NCBI RefSeq assembly: GCF_004122035.1
Contig: NZ_SAXA01000003.1
Span: 62,001-126,000, forward strand
Direction of reading: 5' to 3'
DNA from: Ancylomarina salipaludis
Lineage (GTDB): Bacteria; Bacteroidota; Bacteroidia; Bacteroidales; Marinifilaceae
DNA: 64,000 nt
Positions within the stretch are counted from its first letter, which is position 1; each line of letters starts with the position of its first letter. Both the position numbers and the translations under genes were made by a program. Shown piece by piece: positions 18,832 through 27,965 of the stretch. The notes beneath the pieces are model-generated. The model was not told the origin of the DNA. It did no database searches and saw only the letters and a list, made by a program, of their open reading frames with translations.

Positions 18832-18878
18832 TTAGTACTTAGAGTTTAAAGTATTTATGAGTACTTAGAGTCATTTGT
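18832..18878. repeat. agtacttagagt repeats, rnfD side
   Basis: Two copies of agtacttagagt, with taaagtattta between them, fill the gap between rnfD and the four-helix-bundle gene. The same motif in reverse complement lies on the other side of that gene and again in the rnfC-rnfB gap. Confidence 0.7.
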
Positions 18879-19238
18879 TTAACTTTTTAGTTTATTGCTA
18901 ATAGATGTAAATATTGCCAAAATCTCGTTTGCTTCAATAAGAATTGTTTTTAGCTTGTCATGAGCTACCCAGTTCATATCTTCAATGAGTTCTAACCAAT
19001 AAACTGTCTCACTAGCCTCGCTTTCACTAATTTTGATTTTATTCTTAAAATCAGCTTTGCTTCTAGATCTATTTGCTTCTCTGTAATTGGCACCTATACT
19101 TGTTCCTGATTTTGTAACTTGATTTTTAATTACTCTACTTTCAGGTGTATTGGGTAAAGAAACGGATAGTTTAATTATGCTAAGAGCAAATAATTTTGTT
19201 CTTTTTTCTAACTGATTACCGAATTCTTTATTATCCAT
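18879..19238 (-). CDS. Four-helix-bundle protein (23S rRNA intervening-sequence family)
   Basis: The chosen start at 19238 gives 119 residues, MDNKEFGNQLEKRTKLFALSI onward. An upstream ATG at 19271 would add 11 residues translated from the flanking repeat and is rejected. Family hallmarks are RTKLFALSIIKL, the SGTSIGANYREANRSRSKADFKNKI stretch (about 53-77) and the ETVYWLEL helix. These small basic helical bundles were first seen in 23S rRNA intervening sequences and are widespread as stand-alone genes in Bacteroidota. Some relatives act as nucleic-acid chaperones of retroelements. It is co-oriented with the rnf genes but has no known Rnf role; it probably arrived as a small insertion. Confidence 0.88.
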   Translation of the reverse strand: MDNKEFGNQLEKRTKLFALSIIKLSVSLPNTPESRVIKNQVTKSGTSIGANYREANRSRSKADFKNKIKISESEASETVYWLELIEDMNWVAHDKLKTILIEANEILAIFTSISNKLKS

Positions 19239-19248
19239 TACATTTAAC

Positions 19249-19290
19249 TTTAAGTATTTTAGGCATTTCAAGTACTCTAAGTACTATTAT
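19249..19290. repeat. aagtactctaagtact repeats, rnfC side
   Basis: actttaagtatttta and aagtactctaagtact lie between the start of the four-helix-bundle gene and the rnfC stop. They form an inverted partner to the repeat on the rnfD side. Confidence 0.65.
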
Positions 19291-19294
19291 TCGT

Positions 19295-20623
19295 TTATTT
19301 TCTGGAACGCATGATCTGTCCAACCTTACCTTTACCTAATCGGATGTAATCCAAAAGTGGTCGGGTTGCAGGACAAGTAAAACTACAAGAACCACACTCA
19401 ATACAGTCCATTACAGCATCTTTTTCAAGTCTCTCGTACTCTTTTTTGTCAGCCAAAACCATAAGCAAATAGGGTTCCAATCCCATAGGACATACCGAAA
19501 CACATTTACCACAACGGATACAGGCTTTGGTTGCTTTACGTGCTGTTTCTTCCTGAGCTAATAAGAGTAAACCAGAGCTACCTTTGGTCAAGGGAACATC
19601 GACGCTAACCAGCGCTTTCCCCATCATCGGACCTCCACCAACAATCTTGGCAGTGTCTTCAGGTAGACCACCAGCTGCTTCAATAATGTCGCTTACAGGT
19701 GTTCCAACTCTGAATTTCCAGTTTGATGGATTTTTTAACGATTTACCAGTAACTGTTGCAACTCGTTCGAACAAAGGCTTGTTTTTTTGAACGGCTTCGT
19801 AAACCGCAAATGCCGTTCCTACGTTTTGTACTACAGCACCCACTTCAATTGGAAGTGCTCCTGATGGAACTTCACGGTTTATGGTTGCAGAAATCAATTG
19901 CTTTTCACCACCCTGAGGATATTGAGTTTTTAAAGGACAGACCTCAATCCCTGAATATTTTGTTGCAATCTGAGTCATGTGAGCGATGGCATCGGGCTTG
20001 TTGTTTTCAATACCGATGATGGCTCTTTTAACATCGAGTGCTTTCATTAAAATCTCTACTCCGACCATGATTTCGTCAGCCTTTTCAAGCATCACTCTGT
20101 GGTCAGAAGTCAAATAAGGCTCACACTCAACAGCGTTGATAATAAGTACTTCAGCCGTTTTTCCCGGAGGTACTGAAAGTTTTACATGAGCAGGGAAAGT
20201 TGCTCCACCAAGCCCAACAATACCTGCATCGCCAACGCGTTTGATAATTTCTTCTTTGGTGAGGGTAATTTCTGTTACCAACTCTTCACTTCTGTCGATG
20301 TGCTCCAGCCATTCATCGCCTTCAACCTTAATAACGACAGATGTACGACGGAATCCTGTAGCATCCATTACATCATCAACCTTAAGTACTGTTCCCGATA
20401 CTGACGAGTGGATGTTTGCAGATACAAAACCTGACGCTTGAGCAATCACTTGACCAACTTTCACTTCATCGCCTTTTTTGACAATGACTTTGGCAGGTGC
20501 ACCAATATGTTGAGCAATTGGAATTGTTGCTATTTGGGGAATTGGCAATTCTTGGATTGCACTGTTGGCAGAAAGTTTATTTTCTTGCGGATGAATACCC
20601 CCTATTGAAAATGTTTTTAACAC
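19295..20623 (-). CDS. rnfC: Rnf electron transport complex subunit RnfC
   Basis: RnfC is the peripheral NADH/FMN- and iron-sulfur-binding subunit. The 442-residue protein begins with the GGIHPQENK motif. It has an N-terminal barrel-sandwich region, an NAD/FMN-binding domain (GIVGLGGATFPAHVKL; INAVECEPYLTSDHR), an SLBB-like region, and two [4Fe-4S] motifs near the C-terminus (CIRCGKCVSVCP and CIECGSCSFTCP). Length is normal for the shorter, tail-less RnfC. It is separated from rnfB by a 129-bp repeat-filled gap. Confidence 0.96.
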   Translation of the reverse strand: MLKTFSIGGIHPQENKLSANSAIQELPIPQIATIPIAQHIGAPAKVIVKKGDEVKVGQVIAQASGFVSANIHSSVSGTVLKVDDVMDATGFRRTSVVIKVEGDEWLEHIDRSEELVTEITLTKEEIIKRVGDAGIVGLGGATFPAHVKLSVPPGKTAEVLIINAVECEPYLTSDHRVMLEKADEIMVGVEILMKALDVKRAIIGIENNKPDAIAHMTQIATKYSGIEVCPLKTQYPQGGEKQLISATINREVPSGALPIEVGAVVQNVGTAFAVYEAVQKNKPLFERVATVTGKSLKNPSNWKFRVGTPVSDIIEAAGGLPEDTAKIVGGGPMMGKALVSVDVPLTKGSSGLLLLAQEETARKATKACIRCGKCVSVCPMGLEPYLLMVLADKKEYERLEKDAVMDCIECGSCSFTCPATRPLLDYIRLGKGKVGQIMRSRK

Positions 20624-20639
20624 TGATTGTCCTCCTTGT

Positions 20640-20752
20640 TTTTTTAGTTTCTAAGTGCCTTGAGTGCTTAAAGTATTTACAAGTTTCTAAAGTCTTTTAG
20701 AACTTTAAGTATTTATAAATACTTATATAACTCTAAGTACTTGCACTTAAAA
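20640..20752. repeat. aagtact-type repeats in the rnfC-rnfB gap
   Basis: Multiple variants of the same short motif occur here (cttaaagtattta, aactttaagtattta, actctaagtacttg). No gene is present. It resembles the two repeats flanking the four-helix-bundle gene, as if an unoccupied counterpart. Confidence 0.65.
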
Positions 20753-21688
20753 TTATTTGTTATCAGATGTTTCGTTCTTAGTCTCTTCGCTTTTTTCTGC
20801 TTTTTCAGCCGTAGGCTTTGCCATTGGTTTTACAGTTTCAGCAGTAGGCTTATCGGCTGGTTTTTCCTTACGAGGAGGAAAGTTTAGCTCGTGAATAGCC
20901 TGTGTTGGGCAAACCACAACACATTTACGACACAACTTACATTTATTGTAATCGATATAAGCCAGGTTGTTTTCAAGTGTAATGGCATCGAAAGGACACT
21001 CTTTTACACATTTACCACAACCAATACAAGCTACAGCACAAGCTTTTTTAGCGATGCCACCTTTATCTTTGTTTACACATGAAACAAAAACACGACGGCT
21101 CTTAGGACCTTTCTTTCTTAATTCGATAATGCTGTTTGGACAGGCTTTAACACAAGCTCCACATGATACACACTTGTCTTCGATAATAACAGGTAGTCCT
21201 GTTTTTTCATCCATATACATGGCATCGAAATTACATGCGTCCACACATTCACCTAATCCCAGACAACCATACTGACAGCCTGTGTCCCCGGAATAAAGAG
21301 AGGCAGCGATTGTACAAGAAGTTGCACCATCGTAAACATTGGTTTTAGGTCGGTTGTCGCAAGTTCCGTTACAACGAACAACGGCAACTGTTGGGTCTGC
21401 AGCTTTTACTTCGTGTCCTAAAAGGGCACCAACGTGAGACATTACCGGAGCGCCTCCAACGGGGCAGTAAAAGTTTGAGATATCGTCTGCCTTAACTAAA
21501 GCTTCAGCAAAACCTCTACATCCCGGATAACCACAGCCTCCGCAGTTTGCTGCAGGCAATGCTTCTTCTACCTCGTCGATGCGAGGATCTTCGTATACTT
21601 TGAATTTTTGTGCTACAAAATAAAGGATGATTGCAGCCGCAATTCCAATAGCACACAAAGCAATAATCGTGATAACTATAATGTTCAT
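20753..21688 (-). CDS. rnfB: Rnf electron transport complex subunit RnfB
   Basis: RnfB takes electrons from ferredoxin and passes them into the complex. The 311-residue protein has an N-terminal membrane helix (about 3-25) and the Fe-S motif CGGCGYPGCRGFAEAL with a following FYCP. Several ferredoxin-type clusters follow: CLGLGECVDAC, CVSCGACVKACP, CIGCGKCVKECP and CKLCRKCVVVCP. The last ~40 residues are a low-complexity Lys/Pro/Glu tail (KPTAETVKPMAKPTAEKAEK). It begins 5 bp after the rseC-like gene. Confidence 0.96.
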   Translation of the reverse strand: MNIIVITIIALCAIGIAAAIILYFVAQKFKVYEDPRIDEVEEALPAANCGGCGYPGCRGFAEALVKADDISNFYCPVGGAPVMSHVGALLGHEVKAADPTVAVVRCNGTCDNRPKTNVYDGATSCTIAASLYSGDTGCQYGCLGLGECVDACNFDAMYMDEKTGLPVIIEDKCVSCGACVKACPNSIIELRKKGPKSRRVFVSCVNKDKGGIAKKACAVACIGCGKCVKECPFDAITLENNLAYIDYNKCKLCRKCVVVCPTQAIHELNFPPRKEKPADKPTAETVKPMAKPTAEKAEKSEETKNETSDNK

Positions 21689-21693
21689 TGTTT

Positions 21694-22119
21694 TTAGATA
21701 TTTACAATTTTATGTATAGTGAATGAAAACGTTTTCTTTAGTTTGTCTTTAAAAAAATAGAGCAAACTGTAATAGGGTATTAAGATACCCAAAGCCAATA
21801 AGCCACTTGTTAGCTCGTTGGTAAATGCCGAAGCGATAAACAGGGTAATAAGAACTATAATAAAGGGTAAGACATAAGCTAATACAAGGGCCAGCCAACC
21901 TAATGATTCGCTATAAACCACTTTAACTTTTTCGCCTATTTCGAAAGATTTGCTGTAGTCGATGATATCAATTTCTTTCTCTTTCATATCGGACATGGAG
22001 CAAGCCGATTTGGCATGACATCCTGAACAAGCCGATACATTAATTATGCTGACAGTAATCTTTTCGTCTTCTATCTTAGTGATGATTCCGACGTGATCTA
22101 TTTGCTTGTTATTCTGCAT
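21694..22119 (-). CDS. RseC/SoxR-reducing-system-like membrane protein
   Basis: The 141-residue protein matches the RseC family. It has an N-terminal small beta domain with a cysteine-rich CSGCHAKSACSM motif (about 32-43), then two hydrophobic helices (LALVLAYVLPFIIVLITLFIASA and LLALGILIPYYSLLYFF). In E. coli the homologous rsxC/rseC genes belong to the Rsx/Rnf reduction system. Here the gene heads the rnf operon, as is common in Bacteroidota. A role in assembly or redox maintenance of Rnf is inferred. Confidence 0.9.
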   Translation of the reverse strand: MQNNKQIDHVGIITKIEDEKITVSIINVSACSGCHAKSACSMSDMKEKEIDIIDYSKSFEIGEKVKVVYSESLGWLALVLAYVLPFIIVLITLFIASAFTNELTSGLLALGILIPYYSLLYFFKDKLKKTFSFTIHKIVNI

Positions 22120-22175
22120 GTGTTTTGACCTTACTATTTAGTTGTATGATTTATAAACGGTATTAAAAGTGCTAT

Positions 22176-22183
22176 CAAAAATA
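22176..22183 (-). promoter_or_regulatory. Possible rnf operon promoter (-7 TATTTTTG)
   Basis: The minus-strand octamer TATTTTTG matches TAnnTTTG 57 bp before the first gene. No clear TTTG is seen at -33. Confidence 0.35.
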
Positions 22184-22621
22184 CATGTTTGCAATCTTAA
22201 TGATGTAGAGTATCTTTCTGGTTAAGATGTGATTAGCTTGCCTTAAAAAGAATCTCTAACACTTAATATTTAAATCACACATCAGCAAAAATAACACTTT
22301 AGGTCAGATAGCATTAGGGGGCTGGTTTATTTATTATTTGTTTAAATAGAGGGACTTCGCCTCTTTTGTAAACTAGAGATAGCAATTTTTCATCTATCTC
22401 TGTTTGACACAGTCTGTTTGAAAGATTAGAGAAAAAAATCATTATTTTTTGATTTCCTGAAAAGCATTTTTAATTTAGAATGATTTTAAGATATAAAGCT
22501 TGTTGAAGACCTTATATAATCAGTGTTATTCCGATATGTTGGCTGCTATTTCTTATCATTACTAAATAGAGAGAGGGTGGTATTTTGTTTAAAATTAGAG
22601 CGTTGGTTTGTTTTAAAATAT
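22184..22621. other. Intergenic stretch without a recognised gene
   Basis: AT-rich sequence between the divergent ends of the Rnf operon leader and the porin terminator. No open frame of note, tRNA or riboswitch is recognised. Confidence 0.5.
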
Positions 22622-22654
22622 AAAGCGGAACCTGCTACATGCAAGTTCCGCTTT
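22622..22654 (-). terminator. Stem-loop after the porin-like gene
   Basis: A perfect 10-bp stem, aaagcggaac/gttccgcttt, with a 13-nt loop lies about 20 bp past the stop. The following minus-strand tail is only moderately T-rich. Confidence 0.7.
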
Positions 22655-22674
22655 AAATATTGCTTAAATAGGTA

Positions 22675-24060
22675 CTAGAAATTAAACCTTAGAGCCACAT
22701 AAGGCATTACTGAATTGTCAATTTTGTAGTTGCCATCTTCTTTTTCTACCCAAGCCCAACGGTAATCGACCCCGGTATAAAGAAACGGACTGATTTTATA
22801 AGCAAAGCGCATCACTGCTAATGAGTTCTCATCAAACTTGAAAGCATCATCTAGTTTGGTTAGATTTCCTTTACTATAACTTCCTTCAATCAGAATTTTA
22901 TCGAAAAGGTCTTTTGTTCTCAAATGGATTTGCATGAAAGCAGGAGATGTTTCGTTTATGTCATCAGGTAGCAAAAGATTTCCCCCTATGATGATTTTAT
23001 CAAGAATGCTTGCATTCAATGAGCCATAAATTCCTTCTTGTTTTTCGGCTCTACCTAACTGAGCAATTTTAGCATCTTTATTCAATTCATACATGGCATC
23101 GAAGAATTGTGGCATGTAATTGTCGCTATACCATAGTCTTTCGATACGTGCATTTAATTTAAACAGGTTGCCAATAATCTTCATGTTTGCATTCAGACCG
23201 ATCCCCATTCCTGTACCACTATCGTAATTAGCCAGTGTTTCAGGTGCTGCGAAATAGGTTTTTAAGCTATCCGATTCAACTTTTCTTAATTTACTGTAGT
23301 GTGCATACCATCCTAAATTGAAAACTGATGAGTTGACAAGGGTAATTCCCATATCAACACTCCAGGCATTCATACCGTCTTTAAGGAAATGATTGATGTC
23401 ATGACTTTCGTCGTAACGTTTGCTTTTGTCTTTATCCGATACATAAGTGAAACCCATATCCAGTGTTTTAATCACAGGAATTTCGCTGGCTCCAAACGGG
23501 CGAACATAGGGACGAATGGCGAAAAGATTGAAAGAACTGGCATCGAAATCGCTATACATTCCTTCAATACCCACTATCTTTTTTATACAAATATCGTAGC
23601 TAACACCAGTTTTACGTTTTTCGAAACTCATTGAGTTATTGTAGTTGTTTACCAAACTACCGTATCCTACATGTTCGCCTCTAAGTTGGCCAACTTTAAT
23701 ATAAAGAGGATCTTTTTTCTTACGTCCGTAACTTAAGTAGGAAATCATACGAAGAACACCGCTTCCATCTTTAAATTCGTCGGTATACATCTTACCATTG
23801 TCCAGATTGAAATAAACCGGAATATCGAAACCAACACCAAGTTTACCCAATCTCAGTTCGGGATTTAAACGCACACCAGCATAGTTTTTTTCTCCGATGC
23901 GGGCGTAGCCAAATGCGGCAGAAAACAGACTGACAGAATCTATTTGATTGATATTTTCAAACGAACTTTCGAATTCGAAATTGACTTGAGATTTAACTGT
24001 TTGGGGCAACAGTAAGACAGAGAGTGTAATGGCTAAGATAGCCAAGGTGATCTTTCTCAT
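22675..24060 (-). CDS. Outer-membrane beta-barrel (porin-like) protein
   Basis: The 461-residue product has a Sec signal peptide (MRKITLAILAITLSVLLLPQTVKSQ). The rest is an alternating hydrophobic/aromatic pattern typical of beta strands, ending ...MPYVALRFNF, a C-terminal beta-signal with a terminal Phe. Many short strands such as LFSAAFGYARIG, DMGFTYVSD and FNLGWYAHYSKL are visible, consistent with a 16-18-strand barrel. Substrate and family are not recognised. It is a single gene with its own terminator. Confidence 0.75.
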   Translation of the reverse strand: MRKITLAILAITLSVLLLPQTVKSQVNFEFESSFENINQIDSVSLFSAAFGYARIGEKNYAGVRLNPELRLGKLGVGFDIPVYFNLDNGKMYTDEFKDGSGVLRMISYLSYGRKKKDPLYIKVGQLRGEHVGYGSLVNNYNNSMSFEKRKTGVSYDICIKKIVGIEGMYSDFDASSFNLFAIRPYVRPFGASEIPVIKTLDMGFTYVSDKDKSKRYDESHDINHFLKDGMNAWSVDMGITLVNSSVFNLGWYAHYSKLRKVESDSLKTYFAAPETLANYDSGTGMGIGLNANMKIIGNLFKLNARIERLWYSDNYMPQFFDAMYELNKDAKIAQLGRAEKQEGIYGSLNASILDKIIIGGNLLLPDDINETSPAFMQIHLRTKDLFDKILIEGSYSKGNLTKLDDAFKFDENSLAVMRFAYKISPFLYTGVDYRWAWVEKEDGNYKIDNSVMPYVALRFNF

Positions 24061-24104
24061 TAATTTATAGATTTTGGTTATACGTATATTAAAATAATGA
24101 GAGC

Positions 24105-24112
24105 CAAAAATA
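24105..24112 (-). promoter_or_regulatory. Possible porin-gene promoter (-7 TATTTTTG)
   Basis: A TAnnTTTG match on the minus strand, 45 bp before the start codon. No obvious -33 box. Confidence 0.35.
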
Positions 24113-24186
24113 ATCTAATTATTAAGATTAATCACATATTTTTAAATATTCGTCATTTATTTTAAGTCAGTCGTCAGTGTGGCTCA

Positions 24187-26292
24187 CTAGCTAATAACAC
24201 TCCAATTGAATTGTGCTTTGCTTAAACGCTTTACTTGTTTGGCTAGAGTAAAATTGATTTCTTTTTCGAGTAAAGGATCTTTATCAAGGATGCTTTGAGC
24301 AATATCTCGTGCATATTGTAAAACTTGTCCATCCTTTGCTAAATTGGCAATTTTAAGATCGTAGGCAATACCGCTTTGTTGAGTTCCTTCAATATCACCA
24401 GGGCCACGGAGTTTCAAATCGACTTCTGCAATTTCGAAACCGTCATTGGTTCTGACCATGGTTTCGATTCGTTTTTTCGATTCGTTTGACAGTTTGTAAC
24501 TCGACATGAGAATGCAGTAGGATTGATCGGCACCACGACCAACCCGACCTCGGAGCTGGTGGAGTTGCGACAGTCCGAATCGTTCAGTCGATTCGATAAT
24601 CATGACTGAAGCATTGGGTACATTTACACCAACTTCGATCACTGTAGTAGCTACCATAATTTGTGTCTCACCTTTGGCAAAACGTTGCATTTCAGCATCC
24701 TTTTCGGCAGGTTTCATTTTGCCGTGAACCATACTGATGCTGTATTTATCCGGCGAAAAGAAACTGGCAACAGATTCATAGCCCTGTTCAAGATTTTTGT
24801 AATCCATTTTTTCCGATTCCTTTATCATCGGATAAACTAAATAGATTTGACGCCCCAAATCAATTTGTTTTTTCATGAATTTGTAAACCTCTTGTCTTTT
24901 GTTTTCAAAATAATGAACGGTTTGAATGGGTTTTCGTCCGGGAGGGAGTTCATCAATTACAGATACTTCCAAATCGCCATATAGTGTCATAGCCAGCGTT
25001 CTGGGGATAGGCGTAGCTGTCATGACCAAAATATGAGGAGGGATCGGATTTTTAGCCCATAATTTGGCCCGTTGAGCAACCCCAAATCGATGTTGTTCAT
25101 CTATAATAACAAAGCCTAAATTTTTGAATTGAACCACATCTTCGAGAAGAGCATGTGTTCCAATTAGAATTTGTAATTCGCCACTAATGAGATGTTCGTG
25201 TATGACTTTTCTGTCCTTAGGCTTGGTCGATCCTGTCAGCAAGGCATAATTCACATTGATTCCATCAAGAAATTCAGCGATGGTTTCCAGGTGCTGAGTC
25301 GCTAAAATTTCAGTTGGTGCCATCAGGCAAGCCTGACAACCATTGTCAAGAGCCATCAGCATGCTCATTAGGCCAACTAAAGTTTTTCCACTCCCCACAT
25401 CACCTTGCAAAAGGCGGTTCATTTGTTTACCCAAACCGACTTCTTTACGAATTTCTTTTAAAACTCGCTTTTGAGCACTGGTTAGTTCAAAGGGAAGATT
25501 ATTCTGGAAAAATGTATTGAAATACTCACCAATCTTAATGAATTGATGTCCTTGATAGAGAATTTTTCTCTTCATTTTCTTTTTCAGAATATTCAGCTGA
25601 ATGTAGAAAAGTTCTTCAAATTTTAAACGATACTGCGCTTTTTTAAGGATTTCGGTATTTTCAGGAAAATGAATTTGCCACAAAGCATCGTGTAGATTGA
25701 TTAAGCCAAGATGGTTGACCAAATAGGCAGGGAGGGTTTCAGGTATTTTGCCATTTACTGAATTAAGGATTCCTTCTTGAAATTTGTGAATGGTTTTTGA
25801 ATTCACAAAACCTGCTTTCATCTTTTCCGAAGTGGGATAAAAGGCTTGCAAAGCCGCCTGAATTTTGTTCTTATTCGGCTTAGCTTCTTCAAGTTCGGGA
25901 TGCACAACATTAATTCTGTGATTGAATTCATTAGGTTTGCCAAAGACAATATATTCGACACCAATTTTTAAATTCGGTTTTACAAATTTGATTCCTTTAA
26001 ACCAAACTAGTTCAATTATGCCTTGCCCATCCGTAAAGTTTGCAACCAATCTTTGCTGGCGTTTTTCGCCTATGGTTTGGATATCCGTTATTCGTCCCTT
26101 TACCTGTATATAAGGTAGTTTTGAATGAATTTCAGATATGGCATAAAACTTCGTTCTGTCAATATATTTGAAAGGGAAATGGTACAGCAAATCTTCGTAG
26201 CTGTGTACAGATAATTCCTGCTTTAGGAGCAGGGCTTTTTTGGGCCCAACACCTGGTAAAAATTTGATATCCTGTCCTGCTAATTCTGACAT
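24187..26292 (-). CDS. recG: ATP-dependent DNA helicase RecG
   Basis: RecG remodels stalled replication forks and branched recombination intermediates. The 701-residue protein contains the N-terminal wedge/OB-fold region (about 1-240, with VKGRITDIQTIGEKRQQRLVANF). The superfamily 2 motor follows: Walker A GDVGSGKT (about 293-300), APTEILATQH, DEQHRFGV (motif II), TATPIPRT, VHGKMKP and QLRGRVGRG. The C-terminal LRGPGDIEGTQQSG is diagnostic of RecG. Length is normal. Confidence 0.97.
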   Translation of the reverse strand: MSELAGQDIKFLPGVGPKKALLLKQELSVHSYEDLLYHFPFKYIDRTKFYAISEIHSKLPYIQVKGRITDIQTIGEKRQQRLVANFTDGQGIIELVWFKGIKFVKPNLKIGVEYIVFGKPNEFNHRINVVHPELEEAKPNKNKIQAALQAFYPTSEKMKAGFVNSKTIHKFQEGILNSVNGKIPETLPAYLVNHLGLINLHDALWQIHFPENTEILKKAQYRLKFEELFYIQLNILKKKMKRKILYQGHQFIKIGEYFNTFFQNNLPFELTSAQKRVLKEIRKEVGLGKQMNRLLQGDVGSGKTLVGLMSMLMALDNGCQACLMAPTEILATQHLETIAEFLDGINVNYALLTGSTKPKDRKVIHEHLISGELQILIGTHALLEDVVQFKNLGFVIIDEQHRFGVAQRAKLWAKNPIPPHILVMTATPIPRTLAMTLYGDLEVSVIDELPPGRKPIQTVHYFENKRQEVYKFMKKQIDLGRQIYLVYPMIKESEKMDYKNLEQGYESVASFFSPDKYSISMVHGKMKPAEKDAEMQRFAKGETQIMVATTVIEVGVNVPNASVMIIESTERFGLSQLHQLRGRVGRGADQSYCILMSSYKLSNESKKRIETMVRTNDGFEIAEVDLKLRGPGDIEGTQQSGIAYDLKIANLAKDGQVLQYARDIAQSILDKDPLLEKEINFTLAKQVKRLSKAQFNWSVIS

Positions 26293-26463
26293 TTAAATAC
26301 TCGATTTCATTTTTTAGTTAGAGAAACAGAAGTCTCAACTAACTCCTGAATGGTGATTCACAAAATCAAAAATACAATTAAATTTCTTATACTTTTCAAA
26401 TGGAGATTTATTGATTTTGATACTTTTTTTTATCTTCAACTTAGAATCTTAAAATATAGTCAG

Positions 26464-27222
26464 ATGCCCCATTTTAAGTACCATATACAAAAACGTTTTA
26501 CTCGATTAATTTCCAGACATTACAGAGGTTTTGGCCTTGATTCTCCTTTTGTGTATCATTTTGTTAGAAATGTGATAGAGGCTAAAATGCATTATTACCC
26601 TTTTCGGAAATTGGATAGGTTATGTCAGAATATTCTTTCGGTTTTGGAGGGAGCGATTTCTAATAAAAATTTGAAAGAAGATGAAAATCTATGGTATGTA
26701 TCGGAGTTTAATCATTTAAAAGATTGCACAAAATTAAATCGCTTTATATTTCGATTGGTAAATTTTGTAAATCCTAAAAGTTTAGCTTTTATAGGAGATG
26801 ATTCCGGATTAAATTTAATTTATCTGGCAAAGACTGATACGCGACGAGATTTGTATTGTATGGGGGCGCGTGGTTTTGTACATGATTTTGCACATCCAAT
26901 TTTAAAGGAACAAGCTCTAAGTAATATTGTTTTTTCAGACTTAAATACAGATTTGAATTTTGATTTTATCCAGATATCGAGGTCTGTTTCATCTGAAGTT
27001 TTATTAAAGTTTGAACAAAATCTCGATAAATATCTAAATGAAGAATGCTATTTGATAATTGAAAATATTAATCGGGATGAAAAGATGATTTCGTTATGGG
27101 ATCGCTTAAAGAAATTGGACCGCTTTACTGTGAGCTTGGATTTGTTTGATGTGGGAATTTTAATTGCGAGAAAGGGCTTAAAAAAGCAAGAGCATAATTT
27201 AAGTGCACGTGCGTATAAATAG
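26464..27222 (+). CDS. SAM-dependent methyltransferase-like protein
   Basis: I chose the start at 26464 (MPHFKYHIQKRF). A frame from 26350 adds 38 hydrophobic, unfamily-like residues that overlap the likely recG promoter region. The 252-residue product begins with a SPFVYHFVRNVI segment, resembling the HS-PFVY start of Bacteroidota class I methyltransferases. Its central region PKSLAFIGDDSGLNLIYLAKT sits where the SAM-binding glycine loop is expected. That loop is poorly conserved (GDDSGLN rather than GxGxG), so it may be divergent or have lost activity. Function unknown. Confidence 0.6.
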   Translation: MPHFKYHIQKRFTRLISRHYRGFGLDSPFVYHFVRNVIEAKMHYYPFRKLDRLCQNILSVLEGAISNKNLKEDENLWYVSEFNHLKDCTKLNRFIFRLVNFVNPKSLAFIGDDSGLNLIYLAKTDTRRDLYCMGARGFVHDFAHPILKEQALSNIVFSDLNTDLNFDFIQISRSVSSEVLLKFEQNLDKYLNEECYLIIENINRDEKMISLWDRLKKLDRFTVSLDLFDVGILIARKGLKKQEHNLSARAYK

Positions 27223-27253
27223 CCGATAATTATTAATATAAAATCTTTAATAA

Positions 27254-27288
27254 TTTGTTATGAAATGTGAGTCTAAATTTTAACTTTG
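27254..27288 (+). promoter_or_regulatory. Predicted promoter of the cobalamin adenosyltransferase gene
   Basis: TTTG at 27254-27257 and TAACTTTG at 27281-27288 match the -33 and -7 boxes with a slightly long 23-bp spacer. The ATG is 65 bp downstream. Confidence 0.5.
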
Positions 27289-27353
27289 TGTAGCTGATAG
27301 AAAAATGATAAATATTTTAAGTACATTTTTTATCACGACTAAAAAATAAAATC

Positions 27354-27914
27354 ATGACAAAGTTTAAAGTATATACTAAAACAGGTGATTCCGGAACCAC
27401 AGGATTAATTGGTGGAACTCGGGTTCCTAAGCATCACTTACGTCTCGAGGCATATGGGACTGTTGATGAATTAAATTCATATATTGGTTTGATTCGATCT
27501 CATGAGATCGAGACCAAATCGAAAGAGACATTACTTATTGTTCAAAATAAATTATTTTTAATAGGTTCACGTCTGGCTACCGATGATACAAAATCGGATT
27601 TGAAAGAAAAACTGATTATTGCTGAGGATGATATCCTTTTGTTGGAAAACGAAATGGATAGAATGGATGAGAGTTTACCGGAATTAAACAATTTTGTTTT
27701 GCCTGGAGGTGATCCTTTAAATGCTTATTGCCATATTGCCCGAACTGTTTGTCGTCGTGCCGAAAGGCGAGCCAATCAGTTGGCGGTAGAAGTCGATATT
27801 AACCCATTATTATTGAAGTATATAAACAGACTTTCTGATTACTTATTCATTCTTTCCCGTAAGGTTTTGATTGATATGGGAAAGGCGGAAATAAAATGGG
27901 AGTTAAACTTGTAG
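27354..27914 (+). CDS. PduO-type cob(I)alamin adenosyltransferase
   Basis: This enzyme transfers the adenosyl group of ATP to cob(I)alamin to give coenzyme B12. The 186-residue protein has the ATP-binding N-terminal motif VYTKTGDSGTTGLIGGTRVPK (split around residues 5-25), AYGTVDELNSYIG, and the C-terminal signature CHIARTVCRRAERR followed by YINRLSDYLFILSR. Length is normal. Its presence implies use of adenosylcobalamin, for example by methylmalonyl-CoA mutase, which is not in this window. Confidence 0.95.
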   Translation: MTKFKVYTKTGDSGTTGLIGGTRVPKHHLRLEAYGTVDELNSYIGLIRSHEIETKSKETLLIVQNKLFLIGSRLATDDTKSDLKEKLIIAEDDILLLENEMDRMDESLPELNNFVLPGGDPLNAYCHIARTVCRRAERRANQLAVEVDINPLLLKYINRLSDYLFILSRKVLIDMGKAEIKWELNL

Positions 27915-27965
27915 ATTCAGAAAAAAAAATTATATTCGCAAACTTAAAAAAGCAAAAATAAGACT

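Noticed and set aside
20967-21275. Plus-strand frame opposite rnfB
   Set aside because: Antisense shadow of the cysteine-rich ferredoxin motifs.
26350-26463. N-terminal extension of the methyltransferase-like gene
   Set aside because: The extra residues look like translated promoter region and lack family similarity.
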